Positions 23,729 through 34,972 of a stretch of DNA of 64,000 nucleotides are shown here, piece by piece. Source of the stretch: Okapia johnstoni (taxonomy: Eukaryota; Chordata; Mammalia; Artiodactyla; Giraffidae); NCBI GenBank assembly GCA_024291935.2, contig CM044312.1, positions 47,064,001 to 47,128,000 on the forward strand, in the 5' to 3' direction. Below the pieces are notes generated by a model that was given only the letters and a program-made list of their open reading frames with translations, did no database searches and was not told the origin of the DNA. The translations under genes and the position numbers were made by a program. Numbering within the stretch: the stretch's first letter is position 1; each line of letters starts with the position of its first letter.

Positions 23729-24174
23729 ATGGTTCCCTGAGGTGTTCTCATTCCTAAATTTGTGCTCACTCTGAGGGCTTGCCCAAGTTAAAGATGTGAG
23801 AGTGCCTTCATTTCCATGTATTATTATTGGAAAATAACTGGAATCCAAGCCAAATTCCAACAAATATCATCCACGGATATGCTGGAGAAAAACCCAAAAT
23901 AAGCCAAGTGTGTTTTTAGAAATTTGTTCTATAATCCTAACAGGAGACAGTTATTGTTAAATGGTGATATTGTCTGCCACACCTATACCTGCTCTGGAAG
24001 AATCTTTGGTGATAACCAGGAAACATCAAGTGAAAAATAATCCAATTTTTAATGAACTGATCACTAGTTGGGACTTTGCCTACTCTGGAATCTCTTTTAG
24101 GCTTTGGAGGGAATTAGTATTGGCTGGTATTTATAACTGGAAAATAAGAAACAGACATTACCTCTTTTTTCTTG
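23729..24174. other. Single-copy-like stretch
   Basis: Nothing recognised; a 78-codon frame at 23961-24197 has no family feature. Confidence 0.45.
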
Positions 24175-24300
24175 ATAAGGAAATTGATATTCAGTAAAAT
24201 AAGTGATGTGTTTACATTGCATAGCAACTTAGTGGCAGATTCAGGACTCAAACCAGGGCTCTGACACCAAGTCCAGTGCTCTTTGCTCTACACCATAATT
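24175..24300 (-). mobile_element. MIR SINE, antisense
   Basis: 'acttagtggcagattcagga' then 'ctcaaaccagggctctgaca' and 'gctctttgctctacaccata' is the antisense MIR pattern. Confidence 0.7.
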
Positions 24301-24500
24301 GATCCTCCAGGAATTAATATTTCAGCTATTGTATTCCCCATCACTGTAAATTCTCAAATATTGCTCAATTGTCCCTCTCTGACTATAAAGTCCCCAAATA
24401 TAAGCTCTATTTCAAATGTGGGACCTTCTCTTTTTGGTCTTTATGCATACACTATATAATCAGTGATGACTTACTCTTAACCTCAATTAAAAGATAAGAA

Positions 24501-24767
24501 ATATTGGGACTTCTCTGTGGTATGGTAGATAGGAATCCATCTGCCAATGTAGGGGACACAGGTTCGATACCTGGTCCAGGAAGATTCCACATGCTGAGGA
24601 GCACCTAAGCCCATGCACCTAGAGCCTGTGGTCCCCAGCAGCAGAAGCCACCTCAGTGAGAAACCTGAGCACTGCAACGAACAGTAACCCCAGTTTGCTG
24701 CAACTAGAGAAAGCCCTGGTGCAGCAACAAAGACCCAGCAGAAGCAATAAATAAATAAATTTTTTAA
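24501..24767 (+). mobile_element. CHR-2-type cetartiodactyl SINE
   Basis: Head 'gggacttctctgtggtatgg', a B-box-like 'ggttcgatacctgg' near 24561, then the CHR-specific body 'aagattccacatgctgagga' and 'caactagagaaagccctggt', with a (AATA)n tail. Target duplication aaaagataagaa (24489-24500) and aaaagataaaaa (24768-24779). An unrelated tRNA-derived family from Bov-tA. Confidence 0.93.
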
Positions 24768-24914
24768 AAAAGATAAAAAGTATGTATTATGACATGTCCC
24801 CCACTAACTCCGTAGAGTGACTGGGGTTCCAGACCAATGGTATAAGTAAGAAGCAGCGGCTAATTTCACAGGTCTCATACTCATATAGATATATATGATT
24901 AGATATCATTTTTA

Positions 24915-25022
24915 CATTCATTCACAGTTACTGCACCAAAACTACATTCTGGCACTGGAGATACAGTGCTAAATAAGATGAAAAGTTTTCCTGCTTTTAT
25001 GGAGCCTGCAGTCTAATGGAGA
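24915..25022 (+). mobile_element. L2-like LINE fragment
   Basis: 'ctggcactggagatacagtg' followed by 'tttatggagcctgcagtcta' is the common L2-associated 3' pattern. Short, low complexity evidence. Confidence 0.5.
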
Positions 25023-25027
25023 GAGGA

Positions 25028-25480
25028 TGTATTTTTTAAAATCGAAGTATAATTAATTTACAATGTTGTGCTGGTTTTAGGTGTACAACAAAGTGATTTA
25101 ATTATTCATACATAAATATCTATTTTTTCAAATTCCTTTCCCTTATAGGTTATAATAAAATATTGAGTATAGTTCCCTGTGCTATACAGTAGGTCCTTGT
25201 TGATTATCTATTATATATATAATAGTTTCTGTATTTAACCCCAAACTCCTAATTTATCTCTCCCTTCACTCTTTCCTCTTTGGTAACCATAAGTTTATTT
25301 TCTATGTCTGTTGGTCTATTTCTGTTCTATGTAAGTTCATTGCATCATTTTTTAAAGATTCTACATATAAGAGATATATTTGTCTTTATCCGCCTTACTT
25401 CACTTAGTATGATAATCTCTAGGTCCATTCATGTTGCTGCAAATGGCATTTTCATTCTTTTTTATGAGAGAGGGTGTATT
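25028..25480 (-). mobile_element. Artiodactyl L1 3' end, antisense
   Basis: 'gaagtataattaatttacaa' and 'gtgctggttttaggtgtaca' (3'-UTR), then 'ccctgtgctatacagtaggt' and 'gtccattcatgttgctgcaa' toward the ORF2 end. No coding frame retained. Confidence 0.87.
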
Positions 25481-25557
25481 AAGAAGTAAATAGACAAGAC
25501 GATTTCAGACTATGAAAATTGCTCTGAGGAAAATAAAATATTGTATGTGATAGTGAG

Positions 25558-25742
25558 GGTCTTTCCTGGTGGATCAGATGGTAAAGAATCTGCCCGCAAT
25601 GTGGGAGACCTAGGCTTGATCCCTGGGTCAGGAAGATCCTCTGTACAAGGGAATGGCTACCCAGTCTAGTATTCTTGCCTAGAGAATTCCAAGGACAGAA
25701 GAGCCTGGTGGGCTGCAGTCCATGGGGTTGCAAAGAGTCGAA
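25558..25742 (+). mobile_element. Bov-tA SINE
   Basis: Head 'cctggtggatcagatggtaa' through 'gggttgcaaagagtcg'; the last ~15 bp of the tail are missing. No target duplication identified. Confidence 0.93.
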
Positions 25743-25961
25743 GACTTCTCTGAGGAAGTAGATTTGGGTTATGACTTAAATGACAAAGACATGACTGTGT
25801 GAAGGAGTGGAGGAAGTATTTTTCAGGTAAAGGGAACAGCATGCAGAGGTCTTGGATGAGGATGAGATGGCTTCTGGGTGCCTGTAGGAACATAAAGGGG
25901 GTAGGTGTGGCTGGAGGCCAGAGAATGAGCAGGAGGAGGAACTGAAACATGTGGGCCAAGA

Positions 25962-26059
25962 TCTCACCAGGCTTTGTGAGTCAGCAGAAGGAGTTTAGAT
26001 TTTACTCTAATCTCACCAGGCTTTGTGAGTCAGCAGAAGGAGTTTAGATTTTACTCTAA
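25962..26059. repeat. Perfect 49-bp tandem duplication
   Basis: Two adjacent identical 49-bp units: 25962-26010 and 26011-26059, each starting 'tctcaccaggctttg' and ending 'ttttactctaa'. I see no difference between units, so the event is recent or under exchange. Confidence 0.95.
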
Positions 26060-26245
26060 GAGTAAGAGGAAACCACCGGTGTTCTAAACAGGGGAGTAAC
26101 ACGATCTGGTTTGTATTCTACAGATTCCTCTACTGTTTTGCGAACAGAGGGTAGGCAAGAGTTAAAGCTCACAATCTAGTCTGAGAGAAGGCTGGATTAG
26201 ACAAGGGCAGTAGCGAGGAGGTACAATAGCTTTGAGATGTACTTT

Positions 26246-26428
26246 GTTAGTTGCTCAGTCGTGTCCAACTCTTTGTAACCCCATGGACTGGAGCCCACTA
26301 GGCTTCTCAGTCCGTGGGATTTTCCAGGCAAGAATACTGGAGTGGGTTGCCATTCCCTTCTCCAGGGGATCTTCCCAACCCAGGGATCAAACCTGGGTCT
26401 CCTGCATGGGGAGGCAGATTCTTTACCA
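26246..26428 (-). mobile_element. Bov-tA SINE, antisense, head truncated
   Basis: Body complete; head stops after 'cagattctttacca'. Perfect 14-bp target duplication ttgagatgtacttt at 26232-26245 and 26429-26442. Confidence 0.96.
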
Positions 26429-27016
26429 TTGAGATGTACTTTAAGTAAATGCAATAGGATTTACTGATGATTTGCATGTGGGGTAGGATGTGAGGGGAAG
26501 GGAAAAGCTGTGATGATTGCTAGGTTTTTGGTTTGGCGAGTTGAGTAGAAGATAACTGAATTTACTAAGGTGGGGGAAAGAATGGAGTGTGAAATAGGGT
26601 AAGTTCTACAGTGGGGAAGGATATACAATGAGTTCTTTCACAGATACGTTAAGTATAACATGCTTATCAATCATTTAGTGGAGAAAGCAGGTCAGGAGAT
26701 AGATGAGATCAGGGGGAGAGAGAAAATCTGATTGAGAAGGAATTGCCCCCAATATAGAGGGAAACAAGTAGATTGTAGAGTCAAGAAAGCAAAGAGGGGA
26801 AAGTACTTTAAGCAAGGGAGACTGGTTAGCTGTGCCTAAAGCTGAAGAGAGGTCTAGTGAAGTGAAGATAGTGAAGTGAAGAGAATGGAGAATAGATTCT
26901 GAAACTCATATATTTGACTGACAAAGGAACAGGAACCCAGGAGCTTTAGTGTAGCAACACAAAGGGTTTGCACTTTGGTTGTAGTACCTGGATTAACTGC
27001 AAGATGTTGAAAAGTG

Positions 27017-27196
27017 GAAGTGTTAGTTGCTCAGTCATATCCGACTCTGCTACCCTGTGGACCGTAGACCACTAGGCTTCTCTGTCCATGGAATTCTCTA
27101 GGCAAGAATTCTGGAGTATGTAGCCATTCTCTTCTCCAGGGGATCTTCCCAACCCAGGGATCAAACCCAGATCTCCTTCATTGCCACCTGGGAAGC
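27017..27196 (-). mobile_element. Bov-tA SINE, antisense
   Basis: 'gttgctcagtcatatccgac' through the body to 'attgccacctgggaagctc', with a head deletion before 'gccacctggg'. Short flanking match ttgaaa. Confidence 0.92.
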
Positions 27197-27836
27197 TCTT
27201 GAAATGGCCCCTAAATGTGCCTTGGAATATCCTCTGCCACTGCCATGTTTTTGCACTTCCCTCTGCATCTCACTGTGATTGCAAAGCCCTGAATTTTCAT
27301 CATTCAAAAGTGTTTAATTAACACCCTCTCCCAATCAAGCAGATTTCCCTAAGTGAAAGGGAGAGGAAACGTTGACAGGACCATGGTCTTGCTCTATCTG
27401 TGTCCATGGTCCCTTGAGTCACCTCCTTTCTACATCATCCCGTCACCATAGTGCATATAAGCAGAGAGGCTGGACATGGCAAAAGGATAGAGTGTTGGCA
27501 TGGAGTCATTTCACTTCTTTGAGCCCCATTTTATGTTAAGTGAGGGTTTTGAACTGAAGGATCTTTAAGGTTTCTTCAGACTCCAATATTGTCTAGATGT
27601 CACTGGTTCCATTTCATTTACCAGCAGTAAAACTCAGCATGCCAGCCAGTTGTTTGGAAAACTTAGTCAAGGCAACAATTTCCCTTTCTTGAGTTTGCCT
27701 TAAACGGAGTGGGGAAACGTAGGCTGCATTATTCTCAGCGTGTTGAGGCTCATTCTGGGAGTCTCTGTATTGCAGGGTGCATGTATTTCTTGCTAATGAT
27801 CCCTGAAGCTGATTTTGGTTTTAATTGTGTGAGCCT
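27197..27836. other. Single-copy-like stretch
   Basis: Nothing recognised. A 76-codon frame at 27709-27939 runs into the next SINE. Confidence 0.45.
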
Positions 27837-27848
27837 AGCAGAGCATAG

Positions 27849-28128
27849 TGGAGAAGGCAATGGCACCCCACTCCAGTACTCGCCTGGAAAATCCCATGGA
27901 CGGAGGAGCCTGGTAGGCTACAGTCCATGGGGTCACTAAGAGTCGGACACGACTGAGTGGCTTCACTTTCACTTTTCCCTTTCATGCACTGGAGAAGGAA
28001 ATGGCAACCCACTCCAGTATTCTTGCCTGGAGAATCCTAGGGACGGCAGAGCCTGGTGGGCTGCTGTCTATGGGGTCGCACAGAGTCGGACACGACTGAA
28101 GCGACTTAGCAGCAGCAGCAGCAGCAGC
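27849..28128 (+). mobile_element. BOV-A2 dimeric SINE with (AGC)n tail
   Basis: Two BOV-A2 monomers joined by the diagnostic linker 'ttcactttcacttttccctt' then 'tcatgcactggag', ending in AGC repeats (28108-28133). Target duplication gagcatag, possibly extended to agcagagcatag, at 27837-27848 and 28129-28140. Few substitutions from consensus, so young. Confidence 0.96.
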
Positions 28129-28140
28129 AGCAGAGCATAG

Positions 28141-29073
28141 ACACTGGGGTCTCTAATAATGACTCTGGGAAATCAATACAGAGAAACCTTGGGTTATATG
28201 AGACTGCTACCACTCAGTGAATCATACTGTGTAGTACTTCCTAAAAGATAATGGGTTTCAAAACCAAACATAAATCTTCAGTGACATGTTGGCTATTTGT
28301 CATGTTTTCTGGTGGTGGAATTATAGCAGCTTCAATAAAATCTACTTGGTGGTTGAGTTGCAGATTAATATCTTATACAATCATGGTTTTAGGACCACAA
28401 GAAGTAATGTACAAGGTGGGGAGAGCAAGTTTGCAATTATTCTAGGGTTTTGCAACCCTGATGCCAAACCTTGGCTCAGAAATTGCTCAAAAATTGCACA
28501 AAAGCAATAATAGTGTGGGCCTTTCAATATTAAGCATTGCAAAGTGATACTATGTTCTTGAAATAGTAAGCATGACTTCCATATGTGGCCAAGTGTGCTC
28601 AAAACTGCCAACTGTAATGCAAAGCAAATTGATTTGCATCTGTTTTGTTCACACCATTTTAACTCCTGGTTTCCCATTTGAATCCTTGACACAATATAAT
28701 CACCTCTGCATATTTCTCGGCATAGCGGAAATATTTTCCCCATGACAAGAAAAGTGAAATTGATTTTCTGATTAAATGACTTCAGTTAGTCCTTTGGAGT
28801 TAATATTGCTTCTCTGTGACAGATGAGTCAGCAACATTTATTGAGCTCCCACTGGGCCAGAAGTATTTACAAGGTGTTACATGAATCTATAAGCACAGCA
28901 ACTCTGCGGCCTTCTTGACCCATCTATGCTTGGAATTAAGCAGCTATTTCTGTCCAGATGCCAGGTTAACACCTAATTCTCTCAATGTTGTGGAGAAAGG
29001 GAAGGTTGTCTTGACAACAGTTTGGAAAAAGTCAACTAGAAGAATTTATTTAACCTAAAACTGCTGTTTTACC
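28141..29073. other. Single-copy-like stretch
   Basis: No exon recognised. 28815-28900 ('gcaacatttattgagctccc') is probably an L2 or MIR3 scrap. A 120-codon minus frame at 28743-28381 has no known family features. Confidence 0.45.
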
Positions 29074-29081
29074 AATTGAAT

Positions 29082-29126
29082 TTTTTTTCCAGAGTTGTAC
29101 ACAACTGAGTGACTGAACAACAGAGT
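29082..29126 (+). mobile_element. 45-bp micro-insertion of a BovB 3' tip
   Basis: Contains only 'gttgtacacaactgagtgac' plus 'tgaacaaca', the extreme BovB 3' end, between perfect 8-bp copies of aattgaat (29074-29081 and 29127-29134). Extreme 5' truncation. Confidence 0.78.
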
Positions 29127-29178
29127 AATTGAATATGGATGAAAGTGCTTTTTATAATTTAGGTCAGTGTTTAGGTAG

Positions 29179-29474
29179 TTGTTGTTCAGTCACTGTTGTG
29201 TCTGACTCTTTGTGACCCTATGGATTGCAGCATGCCAGGCCTCCCTTTCCCTCACTATTTCCCAGAGTTTGCCCAAGTTCATGTCCATTGAATTGATGAT
29301 GCTATCCAACCATCTCATCCTCTGCCACCTTCTTCTCCTTCAGTCTTTCCCAGCATCAGGGTCTTTTTCAATGAGTTGGCTGTTCGCATCAGGTAGCCAA
29401 ATTATTGGAGCTTCAACTTTAGCATTAGTCCTTCCAGTAGGATTGACTGGCTTGATCTCCTTGTTGTCCAAGGA
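29179..29474 (-). mobile_element. BovB 3' end, antisense, (GTT)n tail class
   Basis: Starts 'ttgttgttcagtcactgttg' and covers the last ~300 bp. Flanked by taggtag at 29172-29178 and 29489-29495. Decayed coding sequence. Confidence 0.93.
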
Positions 29475-29499
29475 AATACCTAGGTATCTAGGTAGATAC

Positions 29500-31015
29500 T
29501 TCTTTTAAAAATTAATTTAAAAATAGGTAATAAAGTCACATGTTGCGAAAGCCTGAAAGGTACAAAAGGAATAAAGTAAAATATCTCCCTTCCATCTCAT
29601 TCTCTACCTCCCACTTCCTACCTTGTGCTCCCTCTCTCATCTCTGGCAATCTGTTTTCTGTATCTGTGACTTTGGTCTTTCTTAGATTTCACATATTAAA
29701 TTAGATTATCCCATTCTTTTAAATCACTCCCAAGTAGTCCATTGTTGTGGATGTACTATGATTTAACCAGTGCCCTATCAATGGATTTGTTTCCTGTCTT
29801 TATTAATATAAACAATGTGCAATGGGTTACTTTGCATAAATGTCACCTTTCTTATATGCTAGTATATTGAAATAAGTCCAAAAGTAAGGTAATAAATGAC
29901 CCAATCAAAAAGGGAGCCAAAGAACTAAACAGACACTTCTCCAAAGAAGACATACAGATGGCTAACAAACACATGAAAAGATGCTCAATATCACTCATTA
30001 TCAGAGAAATGCAAATCAAAACCACAATGAGGTACCACTTCACGCCCGTCAGAATGGCTGCTATCCAAAAGACTACAAGCAATAAATGCTGGAGAGGGTG
30101 TGGAGAAAAGGGAACCCTCTTACACTGTTGGTGGGAATGCAAACTAGTACAGCCACTATGGAGAACAGTGTGGAGATTCCTCAAGAAACTGGAAATAGAA
30201 CTGCCATATGACCCAGCAATCCCACTGCCGGGCATACACACTGAGGAAACCAGACTTGAAAGAGACACGTGTACCCCAATGTTCATCGCAGCACTGTTTA
30301 CAATAGCCAGGACATGGAAGCAACCTAGATGCCCATCAGCAAACGAATGGATAAGGAAGCTGTGATACATATACACAATGGAATATTACTCAGACATTAA
30401 ACAGAATACATTCAAATCAGTTCTAATGAGGTGGATGAAACTGGAGCCTATTATACAGAGTGAAGTAAGCCAGAAAGGAAAACACCAATACAGTATACTA
30501 ACACATATATATGGTATCTAGTCAATCGGTCAAGATAACCCTGTATGCGAGACATCAAAAGAGACACAGATAAATAGAATAGTATTATGGACTCTATGGG
30601 AGAGGGCGAGGGTGGGATGATATGGGAGAATGGCATGGAAGCATGTAAATTATCATATGTGAAACAAATCGCCAGTCCAGGTTCAATGCATGATACAGGG
30701 TGCTCGGGGCTGGTGCACCGGGATGACCCGGAGAGATGGGATGGGGAGGGAGGTGGAAGCGGGGTTCTAGAAGGGGAAAACATGTACACCCATGGTGGAT
30801 TCATGTCAATGTATGGCAAAACAAATACAATATTGTAAAGTTAAAAAATAAACTAATTAAAAAAATAAATAAATTTTTATTTTTGATCAACATTGTCAAG
30901 TTGCTCACAGGGACTCTATTACTGTACTTCACCAATAATGTATGTTTCTGTTTCTCCATATCCATATCCACTCTAACACAGTATGTTATTATATCAGCCT
31001 TTTTGCCAGTCTGAG
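29500..31015 (-). mobile_element. Ancient L1 (L1ME/MC-like), antisense, split by a young L1
   Basis: Left part 29500-29879 has 'gatttaaccagtgccctatc' and 'aacaatgtgcaatgggttac'. Right part 30865-31015 continues with 'tttgatcaacattgtcaagt' and 'caccaataatgtatgtttct'. Together they read as one antisense 3' region, split by the L1 at 29880. Confidence 0.72.
29880..30864 (+). mobile_element. Young ruminant L1 (L1_BT-like) 3' end
   Basis: Encodes the ORF2 C-terminus, including the Cys/His motif [14 protein letters not shown] (codons in frame from 29958), the '[11 protein letters not shown]' block and 'NEWIRKL'. There the usual Trp codon is TGA (near 30363), a premature stop roughly 50 residues before the normal end. 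The 3'-UTR ('tgctcggggctggtgcaccg', 'gacccggagagatgggatgg') and an A-rich tail (30840-30875) follow. It is 5'-truncated and immobile; little decay suggests recent insertion. Confidence 0.95.
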
Positions 31016-31439
31016 AGAGGAAAGCTGTATCTCAGTGACCTTGGTGGCGGGTGGATAGGGGAGCTAAAACTAGATAGAACCCAGTCGTCCTGTGTTTCAG
31101 TCCAGAGCTCTTTGTTCCAGAGCTACACACAGGGTACACAAACAATGCATAGCAGGCATGTAGCATATGTCTACTGAATAAACAAAGAGATCAATGCATG
31201 GACAGAAGAGGGAAATGTGACATAGATGCAATGGTTGGTCTTTTTTTTTAACTTACATATCTCTTATATAATTGTGTTTGAACCTTGTCTTGTGTTTCAT
31301 GTCGTCATGGTTCTTCTTTTTCTTTCCTTTTACATCCCGTGCAATTATACTGATATTCTTCCAAGCGGTGATTATTTGTATATGTGAGAATTACTAATAA
31401 TTGTACCTAGCTAACTTATTGCATTCTCTTACTATTTAC
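31016..31439. other. Single-copy-like stretch
   Basis: Nothing recognised. Confidence 0.45.
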
Positions 31440-31785
31440 TATAGTTCTTCAGCTGATTCTCTTGGGTTTTCCAGGCACACATTCTGTATCATCTGAAAAT
31501 AATGACAATCTGACCTTCTTCTTTACCATGATCATATCTCTTATTCCTTTCTCTTATCAAATTATGTTGCCTAGTAGCTCCAAAGGAATATTACATGACA
31601 ATAGTGATAGTGGATATCATCATCTTGGTCCTTGCATTGATGTAAATATTTTTACTTTTCCCATTAAGCATAATGCTGACTTCTGATTGACATGAAATAC
31701 TTTGTCATATTATGGAAATATTCATCTATTCTATTTCCTTTTAATTAAGAGGGTTTATATAATAAGATGAAGAATGGATATCGAT

Positions 31786-32685
31786 TTTTTTTAATGAAAT
31801 ATGTAATTACCATAATATCTAGCAATTTCACTTCTGGGTGTATACTCAGAAGAGTTGAAAGCAAGAACTTGAACAGATACTTGTACACCCATGTTCAGAG
31901 CCAAAAGATAGAAGTAATTCAAATGTCCATCAACAGATGAATGGAAAAGCAAAATGTAATGTATAAATATGATGGGATATTACTCAGCTTTAAAAAGGAA
32001 GGAAATTTGGACACATGCTTATAACATAGGTACATCTTGAACACACTATGTTAAGTCAAATTAGTCAGTCGTAAAGGACAAATACTGTATGTCCATTTTT
32101 TATAGGGTACCTAGAGTAGTCAGATTCACAGAGACAGAAAGTAGAATGGTGGTTGCCAGGGGCTGGTGGAGAGGGAATGTGGAATTATTGTTTATTTGGT
32201 ACAGTGTTTCATTTTGGGAAGATGAAAAAGTCCTAGAGATGGATAGTTGTGATGGCTGCACAACTATGTGAACGTACTTAATGCCACTGAACTGTACACT
32301 TAAAGACGGTTATGTCAAAGAGTGTTCTGCCCATGTTTTCCTCTAACAGTTTTATAGTTTTGTAAACTTACATTTAGATTGTTAATCCATTTTGAATTTA
32401 TCTTTGTGTATAGTGTTAGGGAGTGTTCTAATTTCATTCATTTACATGTAGCTGCCCAGTGTTACCTGCACCACTTATTAAAGAGACTGCCTTTTTTCTA
32501 TTGTATACTATTACTTCCTTTGTTATAGATTAGGTGACTAGAGGTGTGTAGGTTTATCTTTGGACTATCTATCCTGTTCCGTTGATTCATATTTCGGTTT
32601 TTGTGCCAGTACCATACTGTTTTGAAAAAAAATGGTTAAAGTGGTAAATTTTATGTTGTGTATATTTTACCACAATAAGAAAGAG
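31786..32685 (+). mobile_element. L1M 3' end, interrupted in its tail
   Basis: Sense ORF2 end and 3'-UTR: 'caatttcacttctgggtgta', 'ggtggttgccaggggctggt', 'actgtacacttaaagacggt'. The tail resumes after an antisense insert as 'aatggttaaagtggtaaatt' through 'accacaataagaa'. No functional coding. Confidence 0.8.
32318..32621 (-). mobile_element. Antisense L1 ORF2 fragment inside the L1M tail
   Basis: 'gttaatccattttgaattta', 'cagtgttacctgcaccactt' and 'gtgccagtaccatactgttt' are mid-ORF2 antisense L1. Both ends lie inside ORF2: there is no 3'-UTR or poly-A, unlike normal L1 insertion. Confidence 0.7.
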
Positions 32686-32787
32686 TGGATACTGAGATTT
32701 ATCAAACATATTTTCAGCATCTACAAAAATGATATGAATTTTCCCTTTTGAACTAAAAATTTGGTGAATTAAGTTAATAGAGCACCT

Positions 32788-33870
32788 CAGTCAGTCAGTT
32801 CAGTCACTCAGTCGTGTCCGACTCTTTGCAACCCCATGAATCGCAGCATGCCAGGACTCCCTGTCCACCACCAACTCCCAGAGTCTACCCAGGCTCATGT
32901 CCATTGAGTTGGTGATGCCATCCAGCCATCTTATCCTATGTCGTCCCCTTCTCCTTCTGCCCTCAATCTTTCCCAGCATCAGGGTCTTTTCCAATGAGTC
33001 AGCTCTTCGCATGAGGTAGCCAAAGTAGTGGAGTTTCAGCTTCAACATCAGTCCCCTCAATGAACACCCAGTACTGATCTCCTTTAGGATGGACTGGCTG
33101 GATCTCCTTGCAGTCCAAGGGACTCTCAAGAGTCTTCTCCAACACCACAGTTCAAAAGCATCAATTCTTTGGCGCTCAGCTTTCTTCACCATCCAACTCT
33201 CACATCCATACATGACTACTGGAAAAACCGTAGCCTGGACTAGACAGACCTTTGCTGGCAAAGTAATGTCTCTGCTTTTTAATATGCTATCTAGGTTGGT
33301 CATAACCTCCCTTCCAAGGAGTAGGCATCTTTTAATTTCATGGCTGCAATCACCATCTGTAGTGATTTTGGAGCCCCCCAAAATAAAGTCTGACACTGTT
33401 TCCACTGTTTCCCCATCTATTTCCCATGAAGTGATGGGACCAGATGCCATGATCTTAGTTTTCTGAATGTTGAGCTTTAGGCCAACTTTTTCACTCTCCT
33501 CTTTCACTTTCATCAAGAGGCTTTTTAGTTCCTCTTCACTTTCTGCCATAAGGGTGGTGTCATCTGCATATCCGGGGTTATTGATATTTCTCCCGGCAAT
33601 CTTGATTCCAGCTCGTGCTTCTTCCAGCCCAGCGTTTCTCATGATGTACTCTGCATATAAATTAAATAAGCAGGGTGACAATATACAGCCTTGATGTACT
33701 CCTTTTCCTATTTGGAACCAGTCTGTTGTTCCGTGTCCAGTTCTAACTGTTGCTTCCTGACCTGCATACAGGTTTCTCAAGAGGCAGGTCAGGTGGTCTG
33801 GTATTCCCATCTCTTTCAGAATTTTCCACAGTGTGTTGTGATCCACACAGTCAAAAGCTTTGGCATAGTC
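32788..33870 (-). mobile_element. BovB LINE 3' third, longest intact frame (348 codons)
   Basis: The minus-strand frame 33846-32800 covers the reverse-transcriptase core and C-terminal domain: fingers/palm '[19 protein letters not shown]', motif B '[19 protein letters not shown]', catalytic '[10 protein letters not shown]' (about residue 93), motif D '[12 protein letters not shown]', then the basic C-terminal block ending '[11 protein letters not shown]'. The endonuclease and N-terminal RT are absent, so it cannot retrotranspose. 3' tail is TCAG/TTCAG-type; flanked by cacct on both sides (32783-32787, 33870-33874). Confidence 0.95.
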
Positions 33871-34336
33871 ACCTAATATTGAGTAATGCCTGCTTTTCTC
33901 AAATTAACTCCTCTTAGGTAATAATGCAATTCTTTCAAAGTGCTGCTAGGTTCTTTTAAAATTCTTTTTTAACATAAAATTTACCATCTTAACCATTTTA
34001 AAGTGTACAGTTCAGTGATATTAAACACATCTGTAATGTGTGTAACCATCACCACCATGCATCTCCAGAACTCTTTTCATCCTGTATAACTGATAACCCC
34101 TTACTCAGCATACTGCCTGCTCCCCACCTCGGACCCTGAAAACCACCATTCCACTTTTTGTCTCTATTTTGACTATTGTTAGTGTCATATGTAAGTGGAA
34201 TCATATAGTATTTGTCTTTTTGTGACTGATTGACTTATTTCACTTAGCATAATACCTTCAAGATACATCCATGCTGTAGCATATGCCAGAGTTTCCTTCC
34301 TTTTTAAGGCTGGAAAATGCTTCATTGTATGTGTGT

Positions 34337-34452
34337 GTGTTCTTAGTCATGCCTGACTCTTTGTGACCCCATTGACTATAGCCCACCAGGCTCCTCTGTC
34401 TATGGGATTTTCCAGGCAAACATACTGGAGTGGATTGCCATTTCCTTATTAT
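34337..34452 (-). mobile_element. BOV-A2/Bov-tA body, antisense
   Basis: 'tcatgcctgactctttgtga' to 'tggattgccatttccttatt'; no tRNA head. Preceded by a short (GT)n at 34329-34342. Confidence 0.9.
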
Positions 34453-34972
34453 AATCACCACTTTTTGCATACTCATTTATCTGTCAATGGAAACTGGGTT
34501 GTGTCCACCTTTTGGCAATTTTGAATCATGCTGCTATGAACATGAGTGTTCAAATACCTTTTTGAGACACTGATTTTAATTCTTGAGTATACACCTGAAG
34601 TAGAATTTCTGGATTGCACAATAATTCTACTTCTAATTTTTTGAGGAACTGCCATACTGTTTTCCATAGTATTTGTACCATTTTATAGTGCCATCAACAG
34701 TGCACAAGGGTTCTAATTATTCCACATTCTGACAAACACTTGCTGTTTTCTAGTTTTTTGATAGTAGACATTGTAATGGATATGAGGTGGTTTATCATTG
34801 CAGTTTTGATTTGTATTCCCTAATGACAGTGTTGTTAAACTTCTTTTCTTTTGTAATCTTCCTTGGAGAAATGTCTATTTAAGTTCTTTGCCCATTTTTA
34901 AATAAAGTTTTTTTTGTTGTTGTTGCAATTTAAAAGTTCTCCATATGTTTTAGATATTAATCCTTTACTAGT

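Larger units (their letters stand above)
25743..26900 (+). mobile_element. Ancient interspersed-repeat-like sequence, unnamed
   Basis: Purine-rich prose-like pattern shared with an old mammalian repeat I recognise but cannot name: 'aaagggaacagcatgcagag', 'ggtgtggctggaggccagag', 'ggagtttagattttactcta', 'aacaggggagtaacacgatc', 'ttgctaggtttttggtttgg'. Interrupted by the SINE at 26246 and carrying a tandem duplication at 25962. Non-coding. Confidence 0.45.
31440..33958 (-). mobile_element. Old L1 ORF2 fragment, antisense, in three pieces
   Basis: Pieces 31440-31785, 32690-32783 and 33875-33958 read in order through the reverse-transcriptase region ('tcatctgaaaataatgacaa', 'caatagtgatagtggatatc', then 'tatttggtgaattaag'-type sequence). 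Separated by a sense L1M (31786-32685) and a BovB (32788-33870). Flanks gaatggatatcga and gagtggatactga resemble the L1M target duplication. Confidence 0.75.

Noticed and set aside
23700..28135. AGC-repeat arrays with spaced SINE copies as a CRISPR-like array
   Set aside because: Simple trinucleotide tails of BOV-A2; vertebrate genome, no regular spacer-repeat structure.
32800..33846. 348-codon open frame with reverse-transcriptase motifs as a real gene
   Set aside because: It is the 3' third of a 5'-truncated BovB flanked by a short target duplication, without endonuclease or N-terminal RT. Open only because the copy is fairly young.
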